Shown: piece by piece, positions 22,292 to 33,412 of the stretch
Position numbering within the stretch: position 1 is the first letter of the stretch
Layout of the letters: each line of letters opens with the position of its first letter
Source: Pieris napi
Taxonomy: Eukaryota; Arthropoda; Insecta; Lepidoptera; Pieridae
DNA: 64,000 bases
Direction: 5' to 3'
Assembly: GCF_905475465.1 (NCBI RefSeq)
Contig: NC_062236.1
Location: 12,348,001-12,412,000, forward strand
Made by a program: the position numbers and the translations under genes
Notes under the pieces: generated by a model
The model's input: the letters and a program-made list of their open reading frames with translations, nothing else
Databases searched by the model: none
Told to the model about the DNA's origin: nothing

Positions 22292-22545
22292 TAAGTGCGA
22301 GCCCCGGCTGTGCACCAATTGACTTTCTATGTGCGCATTTCACATTCGCTCGAACGGTGAAGGAATACATCGAGAGGAAACCGGCTTGCTTTAGACCCAA
22401 AAAGTCGATGGTATGTGTTAGGCACTGAAGGCTGTCTACTTGCCTATTAGATTGACAAATGTTCATGAAACAGATACTGAAATCTGAGGCCCAGACCTAA
22501 AAAAGCTTGTAAGGTTGTAGCGCCACTGATGTTTTTAAGTGGTTG
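22292..22545 (+). repeat. Common SINE lacking its tRNA head
   Basis: It starts at CCCCGGCTGTGCACCAATT and keeps the whole body to the GGTTGTAGCGCCACTGAT end. The A box is missing. It abuts the head of the reverse SINE at 22045-22289. Confidence 0.75.
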
Positions 22546-24204
22546 GAAATTTGAAATTCGAATCGTTTTATTAAAGTCGTAAACAGAGTAGATGTCAAAA
22601 GTTATTTAAATATGTAAATTTAATATTAAACTCAGGAGCGATTGTGTCAAACAATTGTCTATTTATGTTAAAGTAATATATTACTTTTACTATAGTAAAT
22701 AGTCTACTTACAATCCGCCCGTCTAGAGGTCGAAGTCTTGTTCATATTTTTACAAATCTAAAACTAGATTTCCGAGACAAAAAAGAAGATATGTTAGGAA
22801 TTTAATGAATTTAATTGTCATTAAAGTATTAAAAGCGTTGAAAACTAATACAAAGAATAAATTAATTTTTTTAAATTTATTTCTTCGATAATAAAAACAT
22901 AATTCGTCATTTGAGATTTCAATAAAATATAAAATACGAATATTTAAAGAAAAAACTTTTTGACCGGATTAAAGACAATACTATACGAATATTTCATAAA
23001 TTTTCTTTACGAAATTAAAATCTATCAATCACTCTCTCCCTTTTCTTCGATAGAAACGCTGCACATCTTCGTGACGTATCCGTAAAAATTTTTACCCTCA
23101 TGCGCCTAAAGAAGTTTCACTTCAATGACAATACATTTTGACAGACTGTCAAAGCTGGCTGGCGTTAAGTGCTAACCGTTGACAATTAGCACGGATAGCT
23201 AAGTGGCTTGACCTTTAAGGAACTGTCATTTACACTTTTTCTTCAGTCCTTTTTTTATTATTGTAATTTCACTGTTTACAAAATGTTTTAATTGTTTTGC
23301 TTTGTTCTATTCGCTTTGTCTAAGTCAATTTATTTCTTATGCGATAATGCTTTTTATTGAATCATGTTTATTTTATTTCATTTCAGTATACTTGTAACCT
23401 TGTGTTAATGAATAAAAATACATACATACAGTAATAAGACATCTGGAAAGGCGTAGGAAGGACCTATTATACTTCAATAAAAAATAAATTCTTGCACCGA
23501 CAATTTCCCTATCTCTCAAGTCAGCTATACATTAATTGGATCGTTAAAATTCACCCTAAATTATTTAACAAATTTAAAACTATAATTAATAAGGCTTTGT
23601 GCACTATTAAAAAACTGAACAATACACTTTCTCTCCTTTTCACTAGCACTCTCCACCTACCATCCCATCCATCCCTTCCCAATTATTATTTCAGTCATTC
23701 ACTATTTACCTAGCAAAACCTGTATCTTAGTAATAAATGTCTCAGTTTTCTATTTTCTTTATATAATATTTGAGTAACGATAGGTAGTTACACCACTTAC
23801 AACCACTAAACTATTGGAGCAGAGTACCCTGATATACTGGTCTCCCTAAACTAAGTTCAGGGGCTCTAGTACTTGCTAAAACAATGTAACTTGTTATTGA
23901 ATATGGAAATTAAGATGTTTTTATAATTTAGAAGTCATGAATATAGAATATAGAAAGTATATAGTATACAATTTAACAAAACACAAATTCATAGTTATAA
24001 TTCTAGCCTCCTGACGTGTATTGAAAGGAAAATTAATTTATGATGGACTAGCTTTGTGCTTTTGATCGATAGATCGTCGATCAATCACGGTTAGATTCAA
24101 CTAGTTGCCACAATGGAATTTGCTCTAAGAAAATATATTTTATATACATACTAGCTTCCCCCGCAAACTTCGTTTCTCCTTAATGTGATTTTCTAACCGT
24201 ATCA
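22546..24204. other. AT-rich stretch, no gene seen
   Basis: Several short frames occur; the 73-codon frame at 23492-23713 has no recognisable motif. I could name no repeat. Confidence 0.35.
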
Positions 24205-24408
24205 CCTCGATGTCCGTGGTTGCAAAACTGAGCGTTTTTCAGGCAGTTTCTGCAGCGCACCACGTCGAACCAATTCGACTTATTGTCCTTCAACAATATC
24301 GCGTACCTATTCTTATTAGGACGGCAACGCACTCGCGAGCCTCTGGTATTGAGTGTCCACTTGGCGGGATCACTTAACATCAGGTGAGAATTCTGCCCGT
24401 TTCCAGTG
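24205..24408 (+). repeat. LINE 3'-end fragment ('GRQRTREP' family), longer copy
   Basis: It begins upstream of the usual truncation point, with a CTCGATGTCCG-GAGCGTTTTT-CAGTTTCTGC order that mirrors 27200-27290. It ends near CATCAGGTGAG. Confidence 0.6.
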
Positions 24409-24824
24409 TAAAATAAACATGATTAATAAGATATGTTTATACGTAAATTGCGATGTAATTATATGCAATTCTCTCCATCCGGCAGTTTCTAAAAAGCTTG
24501 TGGAGGAAGGATCCTCGACCAGTCCCACCACTGACAGGCCCAAAGGCTTTAGTAGCTACGGTCAGGTTTTATATATAAGATATATCCTTATCCGGAGTAT
24601 CTTCGTTAGCGCGTTTCAGGATATGACGTCATCGCAGTCATTGTCGCTACAAGCTAATTAATACAGTCCGTAGATCTGTATAGTAAAACAAAAACTTTGT
24701 CAAGTCGACGTAACTATCAATCTTCATTAATTAAGAAAAGTTAAAGAACAATCTGAAGTTTAAGTTGATTTAATACTTTTAGTATAGTTCGCTAAGTAGT
24801 TTTTACAAGCGACAAGCTTTATTT

Positions 24825-25275
24825 TTTTTATTAATTACCACTACGTCGGAACTATACAAAAATACAGTACAATTAAAATAAAATAAAAAGTAGGGCAACT
24901 GGCGGCTTTATTAATAGGTATTTATTAAATATTCTTATTGTGCAAAAATAGTTTTAATATAAATGTGTAGAAATAATTAATATAATTTTTTAAATACTGT
25001 TTACGTGTCAAAAGGAAGAGACTGGCTGCCCACAACACAGGGAATCCTAGTGTGGGGGCCAGTACACTTTACTTTATCTAAATATCTTGTATATTGTGAA
25101 TAATAAAGTTCTTTCTTTCTTTCTTTCTATTGCTTTCAAGCGAACTCTTCCAGGCAACCATTGTGAGAAAAAAGATAAGGTGAGCGCAAGTACAAAACTA
25201 CATAAGACAAAAAATTACTTTAGCAAAGCAATTAAAACATATAATATGTAAACAGACAAAGAGACAATAGTTTTT
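24825..25275. repeat. Dispersed repeat interrupted by a LINE tail
   Basis: The outer parts (24825-24912 and 25133-25275) match the uninterrupted copy at 56455-56650: GGCAA-TGGCGGC and CTCTTCCAGGCA are adjacent there but about 225 bp apart here. The insert (about 24911-25135, plus strand) is a LINE 3' end with a CCCACAACACAGGGAATCCT block, AATAAAG and a (TTTC)n tail. Confidence 0.55.
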
Positions 25276-25289
25276 ATTATTGTTGTCTG

Positions 25290-25680
25290 TGATTCAAAAT
25301 AACTTTATTCATATATGTATCCAAGTACACTTATGAACGTCAACAGAAAAGATGTTAAATCTATTCTAAATTTACATTTCCCACCAGTTCGCAAGCCAAG
25401 GGCGTAGAGCGGACAAGAAGAACTGGCAAGAAATTCTCCGCCACTCTTTTTAATCGCCAAGTTTTTAGTCATACAAATTGTTTGAACTGCAGAAAATCAA
25501 TCCCAAGGATTTGGATCATTTTAATAATCGTCTAATATAATAACTTTATTGTTTAATTTACGTTTAACGAGAGTTTTTAATTTATTCAGTGATAATTCTC
25601 TTATTTCGCTTGGGAGTTTGTTATAAAAACGAATACCATTTCCGTATTTATCTATCTAAAATTATCTATCTAACTGACCT
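25290..25680 (-). pseudogene. LINE 3' end: RT C-terminus plus UTR
   Basis: On the minus strand the peptide NKYGNGIRFYNKLPSEIREL, then SLNKLKTLVKRKLNNKVI, ends at a stop near 25526. A UTR with AGAGTGGCGGAGAATTTCTT and a tail ATGAATAAAGTTATTTTGAA follows. The peptide pattern is shared with 41392 and 1753. It is 5'-truncated with no catalytic motif. Confidence 0.65.
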
Positions 25681-25923
25681 ACCTTAACCTGGGGCTTGGG
25701 ACGAAGTCAGTGGAATTGACATTAGCTTACGCCTTGTCACGTGACCATTTAAATACGTTAGTGGGTCACGCCTGTCGGAAGGTGATTTTGTCTCAAGCCT
25801 CTGGCTGGACATTTATTTATTTAGTTATGTTAATTAGGGTCAATGTAACAATATACTAGTGGAAGATTTTTATTAATCCAGTAGTTTTTGAGTTTATTCG
25901 TTACATATATAAATATTTCTTCT

Positions 25924-26188
25924 ATATCGTCGCTGTAGAATGATAACCTCGTATGTCCAGAGAACCAAACATTAAAGGAAACGATTTTTTTTTAATTTCG
26001 TCAATGTTCGATAAAATATTATTATGTGCTTTTGTGCATAGTTTTGGATGGTAAAAAGGACTTATTTATTAATAACATGAATAAGTCCTTTCTTCATTAG
26101 ATAATACCAGTTAAATGACATAAGAGTCTAAGAATAAAATATGAATGGTTTTTTGACATACGAGGTTATCATTCTACAGTGACGATAT
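25924..26188. mobile_element. MITE with about 33-bp terminal inverted repeats and a nested hairpin
   Basis: The left end (25924-25957) contains CTGTAGAATGATAACCTCGT, and 26155-26188 is its reverse complement with one mismatch. Inside, AAAGGACTTATT and AATAAGTCCTTT form a 12-bp hairpin near 26055-26092. The interior is non-coding. The target duplication is not resolved. Confidence 0.7.
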
Positions 26189-26869
26189 GTTTCTATATGT
26201 TTTTTTACATTTTAAACTCTACCTCGTATTACGTATTAAACATTTTCCTGATATAACTGTATGTACTGCAGTATATGAAGTAAAAACTTACGATAAGCAA
26301 ACTTCAGTTCGCAAGTTGCGTCAACTTTCGAGAGACGAACTAAATAACAAGTAAGACTAATTTCTAGTCCAAGAGTTGGATTGTATGAAATTTTTTACGT
26401 AAAATATAAGCGCTGAGCATATTATGTTTCATTGTTAATAAATATAATCAGTGAAAATATCAAAAAAATATCACTCACTTATATGAGACCTTCATTGGTA
26501 TCCTACAATTAAGACAAAAAATATTATTATTACTTATTGTGTTAGTTGTGCTATTGATTGATCTTGTATTACCAAAAGAATAAAATGTTTTAAATAATAA
26601 ATAAATTAACTTCAATGAATTTAATTTATTATAATTCTACGGGAGAAGATCCTTTAACCCTAATTTTAGGAAACCTATTGGTAAAGTTCCTGTACGCCTT
26701 CGTCAAATGCTTGAAATATTCTGGTCTGAGAGAGACTTTACATCAGCAATAGGAGCTTTGCAATTAGGTGCCAATTGACAGGTCTATAAAACACCGAAAG
26801 TAACCATTTTACATATATATACCACCATAGGTTCAAAGTCACATTACCAAGCAAGCCTTCGACAGGAGC
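26189..26869. other. AT-rich stretch, no gene seen
   Basis: The only coding-like piece is near 26690-26750 (RLRQMLEIFWSERDF), too short to assign. Confidence 0.35.
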
Positions 26870-26986
26870 CTCAAGGAAACGTTTCCGCCCTACATAGACC
26901 TGGCAACGAAGCATCATTGCAGAGGCGAGGGCAGCTGAAATGACGTGGAGGGAAATTAAGAGAGCCCAGGACCGATCACGCTAACC
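26870..26986 (+). pseudogene. RTE-like LINE C-terminal relic
   Basis: The plus strand reads WQRSIIAEARAAEMTWREIK then RAQDRSR before a stop. The 'TW-EIKR-AQDRSRW' ending is the pattern known from the last residues of RTE-like LINE polyproteins (compare LAQDKTRFK at the end of the LINE at 48147). Confidence 0.55.
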
Positions 26987-27001
26987 AGCCTACAGTAAAC
27001 C

Positions 27002-27300
27002 TTTTTTTTTTTTTTTATAAAACAGGGGGCAAACGGGCAGGAGGCTCACCTGATGTTAAGTGATACCGCCGCCCATGGACACTCTCAATGCCAGAGGGCT
27101 CGCGAGTGCGTTGCCGGCCTTTCAGGAATCGGTACGCTCTTTTCTTGAAGGACCCTAAGTCGAATTGGTTCGGAAATACCTCAATGGGCAGCTGGTTCCA
27201 CAGAGTGGTGGTGCGCGGCAAAAACTGCCTTGAAAAACGCTCAGTTGTGGAACGGCGGACGTCGAGGTGATACCTAAACCTAAGTAATTAGTAGTAAACC
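27002..27300 (-). repeat. Best copy of the abundant 'GRQRTREP' LINE 3' end
   Basis: A T-run at 27003-27017 is the A-tail of a minus-strand insertion. On the minus strand the open segment reads PRTTTLWNQLPIEVFPNQFD, then LGSFKKRAYRFLKGRQRTRE. 'R-A-LWN-LP--VFP---DL-SFK' is the standard end of Jockey/CR1-type LINE proteins. Fragments of the same family lie at 7432, 7938, 16312, 16905, 17845, 24205, 27640, 35398, 35640, 40888, 46605, 46860, 52083, 53288, 54430 and 58757. Confidence 0.7.
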
Positions 27301-27639
27301 TACTAGCTGGATGCCCCACTTGCCCCACTTGGGACATACATAGGACTTTAATCAAGTTTAGTAAAGTTATGCTCGAACATTCATATAAAATATACTACCC
27401 GTCCAACTGATAACCTCCTCCTTCAGTTTTTTAAGTCGGTTTAAAATATAACGACGTATAGTATTTTACTAAGTTAGCCAGCATCTCTTAGTCTATATTT
27501 GTATCTTCTCGTGTAACTACACCGCATTGCGACGGAAGTTACCTACTTGTTGCTAGAAATAAACTTTTGAGTTAAAATGTAAATTAAAAATATAGGATAA
27601 AAATGTGTTTTAACTAGTACTTTAGTATTTTCCATATAC

Positions 27640-27706
27640 AGGAGGCTCATTTGATGTTACCACCCATATCACTCTCAATGGCAGAGCGTTCGCAACATTG
27701 CAGGAT
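27640..27706 (-). repeat. Short LINE fragment ('GRQRTREP' family)
   Basis: CAGGAGGCTCATTTGATGTTA and CTCAATGGCAGAGCGTTCGC are weak matches to the family on the minus strand. Confidence 0.4.
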
Positions 27707-27969
27707 GTTTTTATACTTGGAAACTTTTGTTATTATACTTGATTCTTTAGATTATACTTATCTAGTATGTGTTAACTGACATTTCAGTTTGTGTTGTTAG
27801 TCTGTGAAAAAGACGCTAGTTTTGGCTTGTCATTTAAATTTTAATTCCAAGTTTTTGTGTGACCGTTTTGAATTATAAATGAAATAGGATCAAAGTGATT
27901 GTTTTCAAGTAAAATAACAATTTTAATTATTCGTCATATATACTCTTCTGCGTTAGTTTCTGTTATTTC

Positions 27970-28160
27970 CGTTATGATGTTCTGCAGAGTGTACCCCCTT
28001 TGGGTAAGGGCCTCCTCCTGAACTTTCCATTTGGATCTATTAGTTTCCTATCCATTTCTTCCCAGAAACCTTAACTACGTCGTCAGACTATCGCTTTTTT
28101 GTCACGTTTTATTTTCCTGTTCCTCCAGCTTCTGCGGTCCTTTTATCTGTATACCCTGCA
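27970..28160 (-). pseudogene. RTE-like LINE C-terminal relic
   Basis: The minus-strand peptide includes WSDDVVKVSGKKWIGN-like residues, with interruptions, and a GPYPKGVHSAEH ending. The order 'RW-DD--K--GK-W' then 'G-Y--KG' is typical of the last 50 residues of RTE-like LINEs. Frame breaks are present. Confidence 0.45.
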
Positions 28161-28449
28161 ATATGATCTGCCCATTTCAGCTGTAAGGCGTGGGTTATCT
28201 TATATATGTTCGATATCTTTTGTCATAGAAAATTGTTCTTTTGAAGGTAAAGAAAGAAACAAGTTTTCAAAGGCTTCCCGCCTCCGTAAAGTTACAAATG
28301 GCTTACAATATAAACTTTAAAATAACAACTTGTAAATTCAGTTTTGCTTTGTGGCCAATTTCTTTTTTTTTTAACTGGGATGAAAATTTTCTTATATAAA
28401 CTCTTTGGCTCACAAAAGTTGAAAGGAGAGTGAGATTGAAAAACAATTA

Positions 28450-28682
28450 ATACATCTATAAATGTTACGTAATAGGCAAGTAGGTGAGCCTTTTGTGACA
28501 CACTACGTCGAATTTTAAATCTAAGTCATACAAGTTCCTCACGATATTTTCCTTCAAGCGAGTGTTAATCGTACACACAGAAAGGTTTATAGCTGTTATT
28601 CGAACTCGCGACATCTGAGTTCAGAGGCGCACGTTCAAGTTACTAGGTCTAGTAGCTTGCAGTGCTCCTAATGGAGCAGCTC
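28450..28682 (-). repeat. Common SINE, reverse, diverged
   Basis: It carries AATAGGCAAGTAGGTGAGCC, CCTCACGATATTTTCCTTCA and an A-box remnant ACTAGGTCTAGTAGCTTGCA at its right end. Confidence 0.65.
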
Positions 28683-29263
28683 CTCGATTTCCAACAAATT
28701 CCCCTCAAATTGAAATCTTATATTATCTCCTTTCGAATGTTGGCGATCATAATGGCTACTTTTTGGACGCCCCGCTTCTGAACAATTACTTGGTGCTTTA
28801 AACTACTGTCTAAGATTCTCCAAACAAAACGTGAGTTTATAGCCAGGTCTCCTACCTGATGAAAAAACTTAATCAAATGTCCCTAAATTTATATTCACTG
28901 TAGTCTCAAACCAAAGGCGTAGAACACAAGTGGCTCGAAACATCCACATCATTTCTAATTTTATTAAGGTATTCAGTTTCTGTTTCTTTTATATCTACTA
29001 TAATATGTTATCATATGTCAATCAATCAGAAATGCTAACAAGTGACTGTACGAGTCAGATAAAGGCGGCCTATATATTGAAAAACCCATTGAAACGGAAC
29101 AATACGAGCAAACATAGAAGCGAGTGATCGCTTAGTAAATAGATCAAGGTGTGGTTTTTCACAGATTTTTACTTTCCAACGCCTTTGTTTCTTTTATTTC
29201 TTAACATTTCTTTCAAGACCTCTTTCAGATTGTTGAGTTTTATCGGACGTCGACGTATAATAT
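28683..29263. other. Non-coding flank of the gypsy insertion
   Basis: No gene is seen. The last four bases (29260-29263, ATAT) are the left target-site duplication of the gypsy element. Confidence 0.5.
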
Positions 29264-30038
29264 TGTTACGAGCTAGGGGATCGGATAGAAACGCCGTAGA
29301 TTTCTTCAAGGGTTTATTTTCAATTAAATCTACGAGGAATTTGTTAACACTAAAAACTGGAAATTACGCACAAAAATTCACTAAATACACACACAAAATA
29401 CTGTCGCTAATTACTCTAATAACACGCACTTCACACAGTACTTGTATTCACTTTTCTTCACTATATTCGCACTTTGTCACTCCGGTGTTTATCGCTTGGT
29501 ATCGCATTCAAAACTGAACTAACTGGTCGCGTTTCGGCTCGCTTATATATCCCTGGGATCGATGTTCGAGAACTCTCTAGGCGGCAGCGCAACTGAGTAG
29601 CGATCGCACAATTCTAGAACGTGCGTACTAGCAGCTATCTCTTTCTCACAATGCTCCGTCCTTGTCGTACGGCGTTCTAGAGTGCTAGGGCTAGTTTCGA
29701 GAAGGTTCCGATCTTCCCTCTCTCTCGCGTATCATTCCGTCCTTGTCCCACACCTAGAAAATTCGTTCTAGAACATTCCTTCATCAAAGGGGCCTGGCCT
29801 GAAAACGCCTGAAAACGGGTTTCCTGAAAAGTGTACCATTCGACTACACGTGTTCTGAAATGGCCTGAAAAAATGTTTCAGGCTCCTGAAAACTAGGGTA
29901 ACATTATGTAAATTACGATTTTCTAATATGTGATCGACCCTCTCCTGAAACGGTCTGAAATCACATTTCAGCCTGCTGAAAAGTTCTCTAAGTAGTGGAA
30001 AAATCTAAAAACATTGCAGTCGACCCGTCTTCGTAACA
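29264..30038 (-). repeat. 3' LTR of the gypsy element
   Basis: It is 775 bp and reads as identical to 34582-35356. On the element strand, U3 is at the right. R contains the signal AATAAA (reverse complement at 29313-29318), which would direct polyadenylation of the element RNA. Confidence 0.95.
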
Positions 30039-30051
30039 CTACCCCCTCCTT
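30039..30051 (-). other. Polypurine tract for plus-strand priming
   Basis: On the minus strand, AAGGAGGGGGTAG sits immediately before the 3' LTR. The pol stop codon TAA (30050-30052) overlaps its start. Such a purine run next to the LTR is the expected primer for second-strand DNA synthesis. Confidence 0.85.
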
Positions 30052-33000
30052 AGACATGCTCGTCCCGAGCATCATTACTTCCTTTATAGGGAGCCAATCG
30101 ATTTATGTGAACGACTTTCGGTTTGCTTCTTAAACCACTCATTTTCTTTATCCGGTAAGTAACGTCATTAATCTTCGTGATTATCGTGTATGGACCATCC
30201 CAGTCAGCTTGAAGCTTTGGTGATTTGCCTTTGCGTTTTGTTGGGTTATGGAGCCATACTTGCGAGCCTTCTTTAAATTCTATGTGATTCGTCTTTCTGT
30301 CATACCTAATCTTCGTAGTCTCACTTATTTTGCTTTGTGATGCTCGTACGTGTTCATGGATTTCATGCAGTTTATTACGCAAATCCGCAGCATATTCTGT
30401 AACACTCTCCGGGGTGTCAGGTGGTCGTCCCGTTACAATGTCTGCTGGTAATCTAAGTTGTCTTCCAAACATGGCTAAAGCAGGTGTAACATTCGTGGTT
30501 TCATGAACCGCAGACCGGTATGACATTAAAAATAATGGAATATACTTGTCCCAGTCTTTTTGATGGCTGTCCACCAGTTTTGCCAAGTGCCTTTCCAAGG
30601 TTTGATTAAAGCGTTCCACCATTCCATCTGACTGTGGGTGATATGGAGTAGTCCGCGTCTTATGAATTCCCATTAGTCGGCATACTTCTTGAAACAATAA
30701 AGACTCAAAATTTCTTCCCTGATCACTGTGAATCTCCAAGGGTACTCCGAATCTAGAGAATACGTCATTTACAAGTATCTCAGCTACTGTAACTGCCTCT
30801 TGATTAGGAATAGCGAACACTTCGGGCCACTTCGTAAAGTAATCCATAACAACCATGATGTACTTATTTCCTTTTTCTGTTAACGGAAATGGTCCAGCTA
30901 TGTCAACGGCTATCCTCTCCCATGGAGCTCCGACATTGTATTGCTTCATACCAGCTCTAGTTCTCGTCTGTGGGCCTTTGACTGCTGCACAAGCCTTACA
31001 TTTCCGAATCCAGTCTTCCACATCTTCACGGCAATGTATCCAATAAAATCTCTCTTTAATTTTCAGAAGAGTCCTTTTTACTCCTAAGTGTCCGCCCGAT
31101 GAGCCATCATGAAACATTTCCAAGATGTTGCGAACCTTAGATCTTGGCACAACTAACTGTAGATGAGATGCATCCCCTCGAGTGTTTTCCCATTTGCGAC
31201 ATAACACTCCATTATGAAGAACTAAGCTATCCCATTGAGCCCAGTAACTCTTGGTCGTGGTGCTAGTAGATGCAACATCATTCCACCGCGGCTTGACAGC
31301 TGAAGATTTCATCCAGTCCAGAATTGGTTTAATGTCAGAATCTTGTTGTTGCTCTTCCTGAATTAATTTCCCACACCAATCTGGACTAATGGTGTCTGTC
31401 CTTAGTATCCTCACATGGGCTACCTCTCTACCTTCGTGTCTTGTACAATGTTTGCAATCCTCCTCACATGGCCTTCGAGACAATGCATCTGCGTTCCCGT
31501 GGGCTCTGCCCTTGCGATGTTCAGTAACAAAGTCATACTCTTGCAGTTGTTCGATCCATCGAGCCACTTGTCCTTCCGGATTCCTGAACTGAAGTAGCCA
31601 TTTTAATGCAGCATGATCTGTCCTAAGACGGAACTTGCGACCTAGCAAGTATTTACTGAAGTGCTGCAGTGTCTTCACAACAGCCAGTAGTTCCCTCCGA
31701 GTGACACAGTAGTTACGTTCTGGTTTCGACAATGACTTGCTGAAGTAGGCTATTACTTGCTCGTGCTCACCTTTTACTTGTGATAGTACACCTCCAATGC
31801 CAATTCCACTGGCATCTGTATCTACCACATATTCACCATCTTGATCGGGGTAGCCTAGTATTGGAGTCTCACACAGTCGGTTCTTGAGCTCATTAAACGC
31901 ATCTTCACACTCTCCATCCCATGTGAATTTCCTCTTCTGTTCGGTGAGTCTGTGAAGTGGTTTTGCAATATCCGCGAAATTTTTCACAAATCTTCGGTAG
32001 TAAGAACATAAGCCTAAGAAAGCGCGGACTTCTGTTTTATCTTTAGGTACTGGCCAATCCTTCACCGCAACTATCTTCTCAGGGTCTGTTCGAACTCCGT
32101 CCTCTGATATAATGTGCCCCAAGTAGCTCACTGCTCTCTTGAAAAATAAACATTTCTTTGCACTTAGTTTCAGGTTGGCTTTATGCAGTCTGGAGAGCAC
32201 CTGTTGCAGATTTCGTATGTGATCATCAAAATCCTTCCCAATGATGACTACATCATCTAAGTACACTAAGCAGGCTTCTCCTATCAGTCCTGACAGTACT
32301 TTTTCCATTAGTCTTTCAAAGGTGGCAGGTGCATTGCAAAGCCCAAACGGCATTACTTTAAACTGCCATAGTCCTTTACCAGTTGAGAACGCTGTTTTCT
32401 CTTTATGACTTGGGTCTATTTCCACTTGCCAGTACCCACTTTTCAAGTCTAAAGTTGTGAACCATTTTGCCCCACTTAAGGTATCCAATGTGTCATCTAT
32501 TCTAGGTAACGGATAACTGTCCTTCTTCGTGATATCGTTAAGACGACGGTAGTCGACGCAGAACCTTAAACTGTTATCCTTTTTCTTGACTAAAACTACT
32601 GGAGAGCACCAAGGGCTGGAAGATGCTTCAATAACATTATGGTTTGACATTTCTGCAATCATCTTGTCTATATTCTTTTCATATGCGACAGGTACTCGTC
32701 GCGGTCTTAAACGTATAGGTGCTTCGGTTCCAGTCTCAATTCGATGTTTAACTACACCTGTCCTTCCTAGATCTCCATCGTGTGTAGCAAACATGTCAGA
32801 AAATGTTTTTAATAGTCCCTTTGCTTTCGACATTTCTTCCCTCGTCAAGGTTTCCTTACAGTCCTCCAGTATTGCTTGAACTATATCTCTTTGTTTACTA
32901 ATTGTACCATCTTCAATGATAGCTCTATACACGTCGTACCCGTTCTTCAATGTGTTATCTTTTATTGAAACTACTTCATCTCTACACTTGAATATGCCGT

Positions 33001-33412
33001 TCTTCAGGTCAATCTTACAGTTGTAATGCTTCATGAAGTCTAAACCGATAATACAGTCATCCACGATGTCAGCAATAACCACCTTATGTCTGTATGTTCT
33101 TCCACCAATCTTGAAGGTAGCGATACCTTCTCCTCGAACGGTTATGTGCTGACCAGTAGCTGTAAGGAGCTGTACATTTCCACCAGAAAGGCTCTTGTAA
33201 AATGACTTCAGAAGTTGGTATCTGATAGTAATCAGATCTTCCCGGACAGTAGTCCGGGAAGCTCCAGTATCAAGGGTTAACTCACACCTAGTGCCGTTAA
33301 CTTCTCCGTCGATGACAATGGTATTCCCATCCTGAGTTTGAGAGATCATAACTTTTGGGGCCTTCCTTACAGAACCGGCCAGCACCCGCCCCGTGGTCCT
33401 GGCTTCTATTCG
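30050..33412 (-). CDS. pol: Pol of the gypsy element: protease, RT, RNase H, integrase
   Basis: This frame makes the replication enzymes of the gypsy element as the second half of a Gag-Pol fusion. Using numbering from the GTG codon at 33385, the aspartic protease motif DTGA is at 39-42. RT has YLDD at 375-378, with LDLKSGYWQ upstream at 312-320. RNase H acidic residues fit D524, E565, D590 and D633. Integrase has a zinc finger H759-H766-C796-C799 and a D828-D888-E924 triad with the canonical 35-residue spacing between the last two. A GPY/F-type segment (DWDGPY, about 1061-1066) is near the end and there is no chromodomain. The frame has no ATG at its beginning and overlaps the end of gag. 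It is one base back from gag, so I start it at the probable -1 frameshift site. The first ATG would be at codon 13. All catalytic residues are present and no stop or frameshift is seen within it. Confidence 0.95.
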   Translation of the reverse strand, partial: RIEARTTGRVLAGSVRKAPKVMISQTQDGNTIVIDGEVNGTRCELTLDTGASRTTVREDLITIRYQLLKSFYKSLSGGNVQLLTATGQHITVRGEGIATFKIGGRTYRHKVVIADIVDDCIIGLDFMKHYNCKIDLKNGIFKCRDEVVSIKDNTLKNGYDVYRAIIEDGTISKQRDIVQAILEDCKETLTREEMSKAKGLLKTFSDMFATHDGDLGRTGVVKHRIETGTEAPIRLRPRRVPVAYEKNIDKMIAEMSNHNVIEASSSPWCSPVVLVKKKDNSLRFCVDYRRLNDITKKDSYPLPRIDDTLDTLSGAKWFTTLDLKSGYWQVEIDPSHKEKTAFSTGKGLWQFKVMPFGLCNAPATFERLMEKVLSGLIGEACLVYLDDVVIIGKDFDDHIRNLQQVLSRLHKANLKLSAKKCLFFKRAVSYLGHIISEDGVRTDPEKIVAVKDWPVPKDKTEVRAFLGLCSYYRRFVKNFADIAKPLHRLTEQKRKFTWDGECEDAFNELKNRLCETPILGYPDQDGEYVVDTDASGIGIGGVLSQVKGEHEQVIAYFSKSLSKPERNYCVTRRELLAVVKTLQHFSKYLLGRKFRLRTDHAALKWLLQFRNPEGQVARWIEQLQEYDFVTEHRKGRAHGNADALSRRPCEEDCKHCTRHEGREVAHVRILRTDTISPDWCGKLIQEEQQQDSDIKPILDWMKSSAVKPRWNDVASTSTTTKSYWAQWDSLVLHNGVLCRKWENTRGDASHLQLVVPRSKVRNILEMFHDGSSGGHLGVKRTLLKIKERFYWIHCREDVEDWIRKCKACAAVKGPQTRTRAGMKQYNVGAPWERIAVDIAGPFPLTEKGNKYIMVVMDYFTKWPEVFAIPNQEAVTVAEILVNDVFSRFGVPLEIHSDQGRNFESLLFQEVCRLMGIHKTRTTPYHPQSDGMVERFNQTLERHLAKLVDSHQKDWDKYIPLFLMSYRSAVHETTNVTPALAMFGRQLRLPADIVTGRPPDTPESVTEYAADLRNKLHEIHEHVRASQSKISETTKIRYDRKTNHIEFKEGSQVWLHNPTKRKGKSPKLQADWDGPYTIITKINDVTYRIKKMSGLRSKPKVVHINRLAPYKGSNDARDEHV

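Noticed and set aside
28099..28320. 73-codon plus frame
   Set aside because: It partly overlaps an antisense LINE relic; no motif.
29149..29517. 122-codon plus-strand frame and its near copy at 34548-34835
   Set aside because: Both lie over the LTR on the antisense strand and are alike only because the LTRs are identical; no protein motif.
30038..30052. Envelope gene after pol
   Set aside because: The pol stop overlaps the polypurine tract next to the LTR, leaving no room for a third gene.
32586..32879. Plus-strand frames within pol and gag (also 30855, 31389, 33338, 34056)
   Set aside because: Antisense shadows of the gypsy coding frames.
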